6,351 nt of DNA, from NCBI GenBank assembly GCA_903854795.1, contig CAINXF010000133.1, positions 1 through 6,351 of the forward strand. Reading direction: 5' to 3'. The position numbers were made by a program, and so were the translations under genes. Positions 1-4,841 of this stretch are shown one piece after another (the first letter of the stretch is position 1; each line of letters opens with the position of its first letter). The notes under the pieces were generated by a model. It saw nothing but the letters and a program-made list of their open reading frames with translations, was not told where the DNA came from and did not search any database. This stretch comes from Candidatus Kerfeldbacteria bacterium (GTDB lineage Bacteria > Patescibacteriota > Patescibacteriia > SBBC01).

Positions 1-32
1 CGCTGCTCGGGCTTCTCTAATGGGCACTGCAT

Positions 33-134
33 CTAAATAAGTTGCGCAGCCCTTGCCGCGTCCTCCTCACAGAGAGCATCCAGCAACTCCTCGGCCTGGC
101 GTGGGAAAGTCGTTTTGTGTCGTAGGTCCGTCAT
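33..134 (-). CDS. possible small leftward ORF, 33 aa, unrecognised
   Basis: A complete 33-codon frame on the minus strand runs from ATG (132-134) to TAG (33-35). The C-terminal half, rich in Glu, Leu, Ala and Asp (EELLDALCEEDAARAAQLI), reads like an acidic amphipathic helix, which is why it is listed. Immediately after its stop another minus-strand ATG (30-32) opens a frame that leaves the window at base 1, so a short leftward operon is possible. No good Shine-Dalgarno lies upstream; the nearest AAGG is about 15 bases away. I recognise no family. If real, the element has divergent transcription around 135-280, as in phage switch regions. It may equally be chance. Confidence 0.28.
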   Translation of the reverse strand: MTDLRHKTTFPRQAEELLDALCEEDAARAAQLI

Positions 135-195
135 CGAGTATGCGAAAAGCCTTGAGCTCTGATTTTGGACGCCGCGGCCTTTTTCGTTTTGGGCT

Positions 196-245
196 GCGGT
201 GGGAATGGATTCCGGGGGCAGGGATTCGCCCCGCTTTTTTCTCTT
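196..245 (+). terminator. GC-rich hairpin followed by T-run; terminator-like
   Basis: Two alternative stems are visible. The longer pairs 196-206 with 224-234 (9 of 11 positions match) and the shorter pairs GGGGC at 215-219 with GCCCC at 228-232. Both end next to a run of six T (235-240) followed by more T-rich sequence. That is the form of a rho-independent terminator for rightward transcription entering from the left. No clear rightward gene lies upstream in the window, so it could insulate the module or act as a leader attenuator for the gene at 290. The rest of 135-280 holds only a GCCGCGGC palindrome (171-178) and no convincing promoter. Confidence 0.4.
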
Positions 246-289
246 GATTTTTAGAGCTTTGCAAATCTTCTGCGTGGAAGGTGCGCGCT

Positions 290-589
290 GTGGGCGTGAT
301 CAAAACTCAACCGACGATTGATGACGTTCCCGATGAGGTCAAGGCGTTGTTTGAGAAGCTGACTCTGACAGTGATTGCTCGCGGGATTCAGCGGTTTTCG
401 GCGGATGCGATCTTGCATCAGATTCGTTGGTTCCAGCAGATCGAACGCGGCGATCGGGATTTCAAGTGCAACAATAATTGGACGTCTCTTTTGGCTCGAT
501 GGTTTGTTGATCGGCATCCGGATCATGAAGAGTTTTTCGAGCTTCGGCGGTGCAAAAAAGATGCTCGTAAAGATGGTCTTTTGTTTTAG
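290..589 (+). CDS. conserved phage-type small protein, function unknown
   Basis: About 99 residues. I chose GTG 290 because GGAAG at 276-280 lies 9 bases upstream; GTG 281 is too close and GTG 296 is also in frame. The sequence has a pattern I associate with a small-protein family common in phages and prophages: an N-terminal helix with a Phe-centred hydrophobic face, a basic segment ending in RFSADAILHQIRW, then FKCNNNW, a W/A-rich helix, a His-Pro pair, and an FFELRR end. The Arg/Trp and double-Asn positions look like conserved signature residues. No catalytic motif is seen and the family's role is unknown to me. It is the first gene of the rightward block; its stop overlaps the Shine-Dalgarno of the next gene, so the two are probably co-transcribed. 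Confidence 0.75.
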   Translation: MGVIKTQPTIDDVPDEVKALFEKLTLTVIARGIQRFSADAILHQIRWFQQIERGDRDFKCNNNWTSLLARWFVDRHPDHEEFFELRRCKKDARKDGLLF

Positions 590-598
590 GAATTTCCC

Positions 599-895
599 AT
601 GGCTGTGATCGACGAACAGCTGCTGACAATTGAAAAGGCTGCCGAATCGCTTGGTCTGAGTACCAAGCGACTGCTGGCCTGGATGGTCGACAACGATTGG
701 CTGGTGATGGGCGATATGTCGTACGACGTCATTCAGAGCCAGGTCAGCGTTGACGGAAATCTGGCCGTCAAGAACGGCGTGCGGATTACCTCGAAGGGGA
801 TGCAGTCACTGCGGATCGCGCTGAATCCGACCATCGAGTATGCGGCTTCGAGAAAAGCGTCTGATCCGATTGATCATGAAGAAGTGCCGTTTTGA
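599..895 (+). CDS. KilAC-like antirepressor C-terminal domain protein
   Basis: 98 residues starting at ATG 599, with AGGA (588-591) 7 bases upstream overlapping the previous stop codon. Residues about 7-78 resemble the phage antirepressor KilAC/ANT domain in order: a winged-HTH-like start (LLTIEKAAESLGLSTKRLLAWMV), a W-L pair at the end of the recognition helix, a variable strand region, and the terminal TSKGMQSL that corresponds to the T-x-KG signature closing KilAC. In known antirepressors this domain follows an N-terminal Bro-N, AntA or Rha-type module; here it stands alone. Expected role by family: DNA or repressor binding that modulates the lysogeny switch. The XRE protein encoded at 1164 is a plausible partner. 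A generic excisionase-like winged HTH is the main alternative. Confidence 0.6.
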   Translation: MAVIDEQLLTIEKAAESLGLSTKRLLAWMVDNDWLVMGDMSYDVIQSQVSVDGNLAVKNGVRITSKGMQSLRIALNPTIEYAASRKASDPIDHEEVPF

Positions 896-930
896 GTTTT
901 GTTTGATCCGGTTTTCAGGAAAGGAATCCC

Positions 931-1167
931 ATGAGCAGTTCACGGAATGAGATGGTTGAGGATCTGGGTTCGGCGGCCTTGCTGAGGAAGTCCGACGAGA
1001 GTGGCTGGCTGGTGTTGACACTCGACAGAGGTGATCGCGTCACGGTCGACGGTCCCTGCGTTGTGCGACTCGTCGAGCAGCGTGGACATCGGTCTCGAAT
1101 TGGTTTTTTTGCTCCTGAGACGACTCGGATCATTCGTGAGAAGCTTTTGACGGAAGGCGGTCAATGA
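931..1167 (+). CDS. csrA: CsrA/RsmA-like translational regulator with N-terminal extension
   Basis: 78 residues; ATG 931 has AAGGA (921-925) 5 bases upstream. Residues 26-72 align without gaps to E. coli CsrA residues 1-47. Shared positions include L27, L29 and T30 of the first strand, G34, G52, the R-I-G at 56-58, A61-P62, and R69-E70. R69 matches the RNA-binding Arg44 of CsrA and L29 matches Leu4. The R6-R7 pair of CsrA is replaced by L31-D32, and about 25 extra residues precede the domain. CsrA acts as a homodimer binding GGA motifs in mRNA leaders, usually blocking translation. The gene's own leader carries two GGA motifs (AGGA 917-920 and AAGGA 921-925), so autorepression is possible. 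The stop overlaps the next start (ATGA), indicating coupling to the XRE gene. Confidence 0.85.
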   Translation: MSSSRNEMVEDLGSAALLRKSDESGWLVLTLDRGDRVTVDGPCVVRLVEQRGHRSRIGFFAPETTRIIREKLLTEGGQ

Positions 1168-1394
1168 TGCCTCTGGCTTGGAATGTGACATCAAAGGAAT
1201 TCGGGGTGAGGTTGTATCTTCTGCGGTCCGAAGCCGGGTTGAGTCAAAAACAACTCGGTGCGCGGTGCGGTATGTCCTATCAGTGCATTTCGTCCGTTGA
1301 GCGTGGCGAGTATTTCCCGTCTCTGCTGACTCTTCGAAGCATCTGCGTCGGGCTGGGTGCGGACATCAACAAATTGCTCGACCTGCCGTCTTGA
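1164..1394 (+). CDS. XRE/Cro-CI family helix-turn-helix regulator
   Basis: 76 residues. ATG 1164 overlaps the csrA-like stop by 4 bp and has GGAAGGCGG just upstream. Residues 13-74 form a complete HTH_XRE domain: helix 1 (FGVRLYLLRSEAGLS), helix 2 (QKQLGARCGM), recognition helix (SYQCISSVERGEYFPS) and the closing LRSICVGLGADINKLLDL. The ERG and P-S positions are hallmarks of this family. There is no C-terminal peptidase or oligomerisation domain, so it is Cro-sized rather than a full CI/LexA-type repressor. It probably binds operators in this element; none was identified with confidence. Cotranscription with the KilAC-like and CsrA-like genes suggests joint control of the early programme. Confidence 0.9.
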   Translation: MMPLAWNVTSKEFGVRLYLLRSEAGLSQKQLGARCGMSYQCISSVERGEYFPSLLTLRSICVGLGADINKLLDLPS

Positions 1395-1408
1395 TGGGGA
1401 TCCATGAG

Positions 1409-1615
1409 ATGAAGTCGTTTTCCGTGCGGGTGCAGAGCGTGAATTTGATTGTTGACGGCACTTTCGCGGTGTTTGTCAGGGCGAAGTTCGCGTCTCTGCA
1501 GGAAGCCAGGATCTGGGCGATGAAACTGCCGGGGCATTTGCTCGGCAGCTATTCGATGTCGATCGAGGACGACGACGGGAAATTCCACGTCGAAAACTTT
1601 CAGGTGAGGATGTGA
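1409..1615 (+). CDS. small protein of unknown function, beta-alpha-beta pattern
   Basis: 68 residues from ATG 1409, chosen because GGGGA (1396-1400) lies 8 bases upstream; an in-frame ATG at 1394 lacks such a site. The predicted order is strand-strand (SFSVRVQSVNLIVDGTF, AVFVRAKF), an amphipathic helix (SLQEARIWAMKLPG), then a strand pair around SYSMSIEDDDGKFHVENFQV. No metal site, signal peptide or membrane segment is seen, and I recognise no family. Its stop (TGA 1613-1615) overlaps the start codon of the replication-like gene, so the two are very probably translationally coupled. Confidence 0.7.
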   Translation: MKSFSVRVQSVNLIVDGTFAVFVRAKFASLQEARIWAMKLPGHLLGSYSMSIEDDDGKFHVENFQVRM

Positions 1616-2751
1616 TGCCTGCTGTATTGCGGATCAAAGACTGGGATCGGTGCTTTGAGAATTCGTCGTCGCGAAAGCTTATTCGGATGACCTGGGTGGC
1701 CGTCCCACTCAAGCACGGAACCGGGTTCCGGCGTTTAATCGCGCTGGAAGATGGAGCCGCCTTGTATGGTGCTTGGATGGCTCTGGTGACGTTTGCGGCG
1801 ACTTGTCCGATCCGCGGGACATTCGCCCGGGTGGACGGCAAAGCATACTCAGCAAGCGATATCGCTATCGTCACAGGATTCCCGACGAAACTGATTCAAC
1901 GCTGCATTGAAACGGTCTCACAACCCGACTTTGAAATCGAATGGATCGATTCTGTCGAGTGGGAGAATCTGCCGAAGCCCGAGACAGAAGCGGTAGATTC
2001 TCCCGGAGAAGAGGCGAAAAACGGGACGACTCGGGAGACGTCGGGAGACGATGGGAGAAAAGCGTCTGCACAGAACAGAACAAAGACAAAGAATAACAAG
2101 ACAGAGACAGAGTCTGTACCGGACCAATCTACAAAAACCCAACCACCACCACCAAAGAACATTCCCTCAGCGCCTGATGTTCAGGCTTCGGCGAAATCCT
2201 CGTCGGACGATTCCCAAGCCACTTGGGGGTTGGTGGCTGGCGGTTTGAAAAAGTTTGGATTAGCTCGAGTCCAGGAAGCGATTGGCGATGCGAAGCGGTC
2301 TGGATTCTCGGCGGCTCAGATTATCGACTGGCTGGCCTGGTTGAACGATTCGGAGTTTCCCTTGCGGAAAGAAAAGATCGGACCAGGGGCAATTATCGAA
2401 CGCATTCGGACCGAAGACGCGCTTCATTGGGAGCCGGGATTTGGCTGGCCTCCGACGATCGTCGAGCCTGTGGCCTCCAGTGGTGAGCAATTGATCGCTC
2501 AGCGTCAGGACGAGCAACGCAAGCGGGATCAGGCTGACGAGGACAATGCGCGGCGGCAACGCGAATATCGCCAGGCGATCGAGGGTTCCTTCGGAACAAC
2601 GCTCGACGCAATGACGCATGACGAGGTACTTGGACTGGCTGCGGGGAATGACTCGTTGATCAAGACGATTGAAAAGCTCGGTCCGAAGGCGAATGTCGTG
2701 CGGATGATGTTGCTGGAAAAACTGGCTGAAAAACAGAATTGCGGGGTGTGA
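1615..2751 (+). CDS. replication-initiator-like phage protein
   Basis: 378 residues from ATG 1615, behind AGGTGAGGA (1602-1610); GTG 1612 is the alternative. Residue numbers here count from GTG 1612. Residues 1-115 match a pattern I know from phage and prophage proteins placed like replication initiators: IKDWDRCFENSSSRK, a W-V-A-V-P-x-K-H segment, the DGAALYGAWMALVTFAA helix, CPIRGTF, and a winged-HTH-like region (SASDIAIVTGFPTKLIQRCIETV). Residues 120-200 are a polar, disordered, Lys/Thr/Pro-rich linker. Residues 205-285 are a second globular, Trp-rich part, and 290-325 a charged probable coiled coil (QRQDEQRKRDQADED). Two domains joined by a linker resemble lambda O or DnaD-type initiators, but homology is not demonstrated. 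No DnaC-like ATPase or helicase follows. The linker DNA carries short repeats (separate entry). Confidence 0.65.
   Translation: MPAVLRIKDWDRCFENSSSRKLIRMTWVAVPLKHGTGFRRLIALEDGAALYGAWMALVTFAATCPIRGTFARVDGKAYSASDIAIVTGFPTKLIQRCIETVSQPDFEIEWIDSVEWENLPKPETEAVDSPGEEAKNGTTRETSGDDGRKASAQNRTKTKNNKTETESVPDQSTKTQPPPPKNIPSAPDVQASAKSSSDDSQATWGLVAGGLKKFGLARVQEAIGDAKRSGFSAAQIIDWLAWLNDSEFPLRKEKIGPGAIIERIRTEDALHWEPGFGWPPTIVEPVASSGEQLIAQRQDEQRKRDQADEDNARRQREYRQAIEGSFGTTLDAMTHDEVLGLAAGNDSLIKTIEKLGPKANVVRMMLLEKLAEKQNCGV
2031..2160 (+). repeat. purine-rich short tandem repeats in replication gene linker
   Basis: A perfect 10-bp tandem duplication (TCGGGAGACG at 2031-2040 and 2041-2050) is followed by doublets of related short units: ACAGA twice (2070-2079), ACAAAG twice (2080-2091), and, after AATAACAAG, ACAGAG twice (2101-2112). 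The 2070-2112 stretch has a single T, a strong strand asymmetry. It encodes the disordered linker of the replication-like protein. In lambdoid phages the origin iterons lie at this place inside the O gene, so a replication origin is a reasonable hypothesis. The repeat units are shorter than classical iterons, and simple low-complexity coding sequence is the main alternative. Confidence 0.45.
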
Positions 2752-2755
2752 ATTG

Positions 2756-2974
2756 GTGATCACGTTCAAAAACAGCGAAGGCGAAAACAACGGTCGCGCG
2801 AAGTTGACCGTGAAAGAGGCTCAGACGATTTGCCGGCAGGCGTGGGCCGGCGTCCCGAATACGGAACTCGCCAAGCTGTTTGGTATTTCCCGCGAAGAGG
2901 TCTCAAACATCAAGCACGGTCGGCACTGGGCCAAACATACCATCGAAATTCGGAGAGCGAACAAAGCATCCTGA
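2756..2974 (+). CDS. small helix-turn-helix protein
   Basis: 72 residues from GTG 2756, which follows the previous stop by 4 bases, with GGGG at 2743-2746; TTG 2753 is possible. After a polar N-terminus, residues 16-56 read KLTVKEAQTICRQAW, GVPNTELAKLFGIS and REEVSNIKHGRHW, a typical HTH with turn Gly43 and recognition helix 45-54. A G-x-x-W end just after the recognition helix is common in DNA-binding modules attached to phage HNH endonucleases and in small resolvase-like HTH proteins. No nuclease domain is present here. It may bind DNA next to the replication gene, but its target is unknown. Confidence 0.7.
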   Translation: MITFKNSEGENNGRAKLTVKEAQTICRQAWAGVPNTELAKLFGISREEVSNIKHGRHWAKHTIEIRRANKAS

Positions 2975-3093
2975 TGCGAGGTGAGTAGTCGTGTCGGCGA
3001 AAGCGGGGCCGCAGGCTCGGCGGGATATGTGAAAGGGAACGAATCTTTTGGCGTCGAGGTTCGTCAGGGTGCGAAAATTCGGGAGTGGGTTGG

Positions 3094-3375
3094 ATGCAGA
3101 TCGACATTGTTTCAACGGGTGAGTTTGCTGAGACGCCATTCAGGACGGCTCAGCGATATCTCGGCCGCACTGCTGGCGGGATCGAGGTCTATGTTTACGT
3201 TTCGCGCGTCTGCGTCAAAAACCGGGATGATCAACGATCGTTTGAAAACGAACTGATCACGACTCGGCACTTGTCCGAACATCCGATGGCGAGGCCGATT
3301 TGTGTACTTGCGGAGCATCGAATCGATGAGGCAGAAACAGAAACAGTTATTCCAGATGGTCGAGATCACGGATGA
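3094..3375 (+). CDS. hypothetical protein, unrecognised
   Basis: 93 residues from ATG 3094 with GGGAG (3081-3085) 8 bases upstream; GTG 3085 is an in-frame alternative. The protein begins with two strand-like segments (QIDIVSTGEF and GIEVYVYVSRVCVK) flanking FRTAQRYLGRTAG, followed by a polar helical region (RDDQRSFENELITTRHLSEHP) and an acidic tail. I recognise no family and see no catalytic motif or membrane segment. The last 50 bases overlap another possible frame starting at 3326. The 119 bases before it (2975-3093) hold no confident gene. Confidence 0.6.
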   Translation: MQIDIVSTGEFAETPFRTAQRYLGRTAGGIEVYVYVSRVCVKNRDDQRSFENELITTRHLSEHPMARPICVLAEHRIDEAETETVIPDGRDHG

Positions 3376-3475
3376 GATTGATCAGTCGTCGATTGTGCCC
3401 TGTGCGTACCTCGTGATCACTCACGATGTCTGGCAGGGAAAGCAATGGACGAGCGGCATGTTTTCACGGATCTGA
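3326..3475 (+). CDS. short ORF, 49 aa; likely 5' part of a frame-broken gene
   Basis: ATG 3326 has GGAG (3312-3315) 10 bases upstream. The frame encodes a Lys/Gln-rich start, then VEITDEIDQSS and CAYLVITHDVWQGKQWTSGMF before TGA at 3473-3475. The segment AYLVITHDVW has a clear strand character and looks protein-like. It stops just where the overlapping frame (3445-3732) begins a matching protein-like run, FTDLNDAQGHIEFLEDVGV. One extra base at the T-run 3461-3464 would join both into a single protein. It could instead be an independent small gene overlapping its neighbours. Confidence 0.45.
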   Translation: MRQKQKQLFQMVEITDEIDQSSIVPCAYLVITHDVWQGKQWTSGMFSRI

Positions 3476-3732
3476 ATGACGCCCAGGGCCATATTGAATT
3501 TCTGGAAGACGTGGGTGTGAACGAATGTTACCTGTTTCCTTTGTTCGCCGGACCGAAGGTTGATTTGAGTTCTCATATTGAGGAGCTGATTCGTGCCAGC
3601 CAGGTTGAAAATGCGGAAGGCTCCGAAGGGCCTGGAATCGAAGCCGAAGAAAAAGCCGTCCGTCTTAAAGGTCGCAAAGATCGATCGAGAGGGGCAGTTC
3701 GCGAAACTGGCCGACAATCTGATGCCGTCTGA
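3445..3732 (+). CDS. ORF, 95 aa; likely 3' part of the frame-broken gene
   Basis: ATG 3445 has AGGGAAAG just upstream, so independent translation is possible. Residues 6-50 (VFTDLNDAQGHIEFLEDVG, then ECYLFPLFAG, then LSSHIEELIRAS) look like a helix-strand-helix unit typical of small phage proteins. From about residue 51 onward the frame overlaps the nuclease gene by 140 bases and becomes a charged, low-complexity tail (EGPGIEAEEKAVRLKGRKDR). That tail is probably an out-of-frame reading of the nuclease N-terminus, so an original stop codon may have been lost. No family recognised. See the frameshift finding for its relation to 3326-3475. Confidence 0.5.
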   Translation: MDERHVFTDLNDAQGHIEFLEDVGVNECYLFPLFAGPKVDLSSHIEELIRASQVENAEGSEGPGIEAEEKAVRLKGRKDRSRGAVRETGRQSDAV

Positions 3733-4030
3733 CGATCTGAAGAACTGCCGGACGCAATTTTTGTTCGACGAGTCTCGAGGCTGGAAGTTTGATTTTGCTT
3801 GGAAGGATCAGAAGGTTGCCGTCGAGATTGAAGGCGGCATCTTTCAGAAGGGCAAGAACGGTCAGCCGACAGGTCATCGTTCGATCACCGGAGTCCTGCG
3901 GGACATTGAGAAATACAACGCGGCAGCGATCGCTGGTTGGTGCGTGATCCGTGTGCATTCGGGGTTGCTCGATGGCGAGCAAGTCCAGACGATCAAGATG
4001 GTTGTCGAGGCATTGAGGAGCCGTCAATGA
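3593..4030 (+). CDS. PD-(D/E)XK-like phage nuclease
   Basis: 145 residues from GTG 3593, with GAGGAG (3580-3585) 7 bases upstream; ATG 3611 is an alternative. The N-terminal 35 residues are Lys-rich. The core reads WKFDFAW (D67), then VAVEIEGGIF (E78, E80), H95, D104-I-E-K107-YNAA and a final strand GWCVIRVHSG. The D-x10-E-x-E order and the K-Y-N-A helix followed by GW-x-V-x-R match small phage endonucleases of the restriction-endonuclease-like fold (compare VRR-NUC, Vsr and DUF559-type proteins). The usual E-x-K is E-x-E here, so K107 may serve as the lysine; this is inferred. Likely roles are cleaving branched or foreign DNA, or Holliday-junction resolution near replication. Its stop overlaps the next start (ATGA). 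Confidence 0.75.
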   Translation: MPARLKMRKAPKGLESKPKKKPSVLKVAKIDREGQFAKLADNLMPSDDLKNCRTQFLFDESRGWKFDFAWKDQKVAVEIEGGIFQKGKNGQPTGHRSITGVLRDIEKYNAAAIAGWCVIRVHSGLLDGEQVQTIKMVVEALRSRQ

Positions 4031-4164
4031 GACCGTGTTTCGGTTTGTGGATCTGGCGACGGGGAATCTCGATTCGGTTCCTTTGGCTGTTTTTCGGTGC
4101 GGTGCCGATCCGAGAGGAGTTGTTTTCTCAGCAGCATGATCGCTGGCGGATTCGTGTGTTTTGA
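4027..4164 (+). CDS. 45-aa basic hydrophobic small protein
   Basis: ATG 4027 overlaps the nuclease stop by 4 bp, and GAGGAG at 4014-4019 sits 7 bases upstream, so the start is well supported. The product is aromatic and basic: FGLWIWRRGISIRFLWLFFG, then LFS and a basic Trp-containing end (RWRIRVF). The hydrophobic stretch is interrupted by Arg and is not a clear membrane helix. The FGLW start and the LFS element recall very small phage proteins of unknown role; that resemblance is from memory and weak. Gene organisation supports it better than its sequence does. Confidence 0.6.
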   Translation: MRPCFGLWIWRRGISIRFLWLFFGAVPIREELFSQQHDRWRIRVF

Positions 4165-4194
4165 TGGTCTGTCAAGTTGTTCGGTTTGAGATAG

Positions 4195-4215
4195 TCAGAA
4201 CTTGTCCAGTTCTGA
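4195..4215. promoter_or_regulatory. 8-bp perfect inverted repeat upstream of Cys-repeat gene
   Basis: TCAGAACT (4195-4202) and AGTTCTGA (4208-4215) are perfect inverted copies separated by the 5-base loop TGTCC. No T-run follows, so it is not an intrinsic terminator. It lies in the 63-base gap at the boundary between the overlapping-gene block and the Cys-rich cassette, ending 12 bases before ATG 4228. An operator for a dimeric HTH protein or an mRNA hairpin controlling the start at 4228 are both possible. No convincing -35/-10 pair could be placed around it. Confidence 0.45.
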
Positions 4216-4227
4216 GTAGTAATCGCG

Positions 4228-4488
4228 ATGTGGTCACGAGAAAAATGCGACGAATGTTCAGGAACCGGAAAACTCACGTGCGAAACGTGTGACGGCAGCG
4301 GTATCCATGACTGCAAAAAGTGCGATGGTTCGGGAATGTGGACCTGCAAACATTGCGATTCAGATGTGCGATGTGAAGAGTGTAACGAGACTGGAACAAA
4401 AGATTGCGATGATTGCATGGGTTTCGGCAACAACAATTGCGATTGCTGCGACGGTACTGGTTTTGAAGATGATGATGAGTGTTGCTGA
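4228..4488 (+). CDS. tandem CxxCxGxG (DnaJ zinc-finger-like) repeat protein
   Basis: 86 residues. Seven CxxC units begin at Cys7, 18, 29, 40, 49, 60 and 71, a period of 11 residues broken once by 9. Units 1, 2, 3, 6 and 7 keep the full CxxCxGxG motif of the DnaJ/Hsp40 zinc-binding domain; units 4 and 5 are degenerate. DnaJ has four such motifs between a J-domain and a substrate-binding domain. Here neither is present, so the gene encodes a bare zinc-binding rod. An acidic tail (EDDDECC) closes it. The Shine-Dalgarno is weak, which together with the hairpin just upstream suggests regulated translation. Zinc binding is a family expectation; the protein's partner is unknown. Confidence 0.75.
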   Translation: MWSREKCDECSGTGKLTCETCDGSGIHDCKKCDGSGMWTCKHCDSDVRCEECNETGTKDCDDCMGFGNNNCDCCDGTGFEDDDECC

Positions 4489-4523
4489 AACGGGTAATTA
4501 AGAATTTCTGTGAGGGAACGAAA

Positions 4524-4793
4524 ATGGACACACAAAAGACGTGGTACGAATCGACGACGCTCGGTGATTGTTGCTGCGACAATACGCACTGCGAAGACTG
4601 CGAAGAAAACGGAAACTGCGACCGCTGTGACACGATAGATGGGCGGTGGGTAGAGGCAGTGAGTGAATACGCTAGCTCATGCGACGGTTGCGGAGAATTG
4701 ACGCATCACTGTCAGTTTTACAATGTGACAGAATCGGGCCTTGGCGTGTGTTGTTCGTGCTCGCAACAAGGCATCGTTATCACTGACGATTGA
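4524..4793 (+). CDS. cysteine-rich putative zinc-binding protein
   Basis: 89 residues from ATG 4524, with GAGGG (4512-4516) 7 bases upstream; the frame opens earlier, but this site decides the start. It holds 13 cysteines: C16-18, C23, C26, C32 and C35 in the N-terminal half, then C53-x2-C56, C63, C76, C77 and C79. The last group (CDGCGELTHHC ... CCSC) has the spacing of a zinc ribbon. The N-terminal cluster (DCCCDNTHCEDC, then NCDRC) looks like a second metal site. The protein is acidic and short, with no membrane segment or export signal, so it is probably cytoplasmic. It follows the 4228 gene by 35 bases and seems to belong to the same cassette. No family recognised. Confidence 0.75.
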   Translation: MDTQKTWYESTTLGDCCCDNTHCEDCEENGNCDRCDTIDGRWVEAVSEYASSCDGCGELTHHCQFYNVTESGLGVCCSCSQQGIVITDD

Positions 4794-4841
4794 TGAGTAT
4801 TTTTAAAGATAGCTGTTTTTTACCAGAGGGGATGCGTGAAA

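Noticed and set aside
196..234. tRNA-like fold in the GC-rich hairpin region
   Set aside because: No T-arm GTTCGAATC-type sequence, no anticodon arm and no CCA-proximal acceptor pairing could be found.
1896..2162. Long minus-strand frames rich in Phe, Val and Leu opposite the replication gene linker
   Set aside because: They arise because the plus strand is purine-rich and nearly T-free there; no Shine-Dalgarno or neighbouring minus gene supports them.
2260..2790. 176-codon minus-strand open frame
   Set aside because: It lies antisense to the C-terminal half of the replication-like gene, has no recognisable domain, and the plus frame has clear protein features and coupled neighbours.
2981..3256. 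91-codon plus frame starting in the gap after the HTH gene
   Set aside because: It overlaps the better supported gene at 3094 for most of its length and its second half is out-of-frame reading of that gene. A 13-codon frame at GTG 2991 behind AGGTGA is too short to judge.
4177..4223. Sigma-70 promoter before the Cys-rich cassette
   Set aside because: TTGTTC and TTGAGA are possible -35 strings, but no -10 hexamer stands at a usable spacing from either.
4228..4488. CRISPR-like or other DNA repeat array
   Set aside because: The 33-bp periodicity comes from the CxxC protein repeat; the DNA units are divergent and there are no spacers.
4128..4633. Ser/His-rich minus-strand frames opposite the Cys-rich genes
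   Set aside because: They mirror the TGC/GAC-rich repeats of the plus-strand genes and have no start signals.
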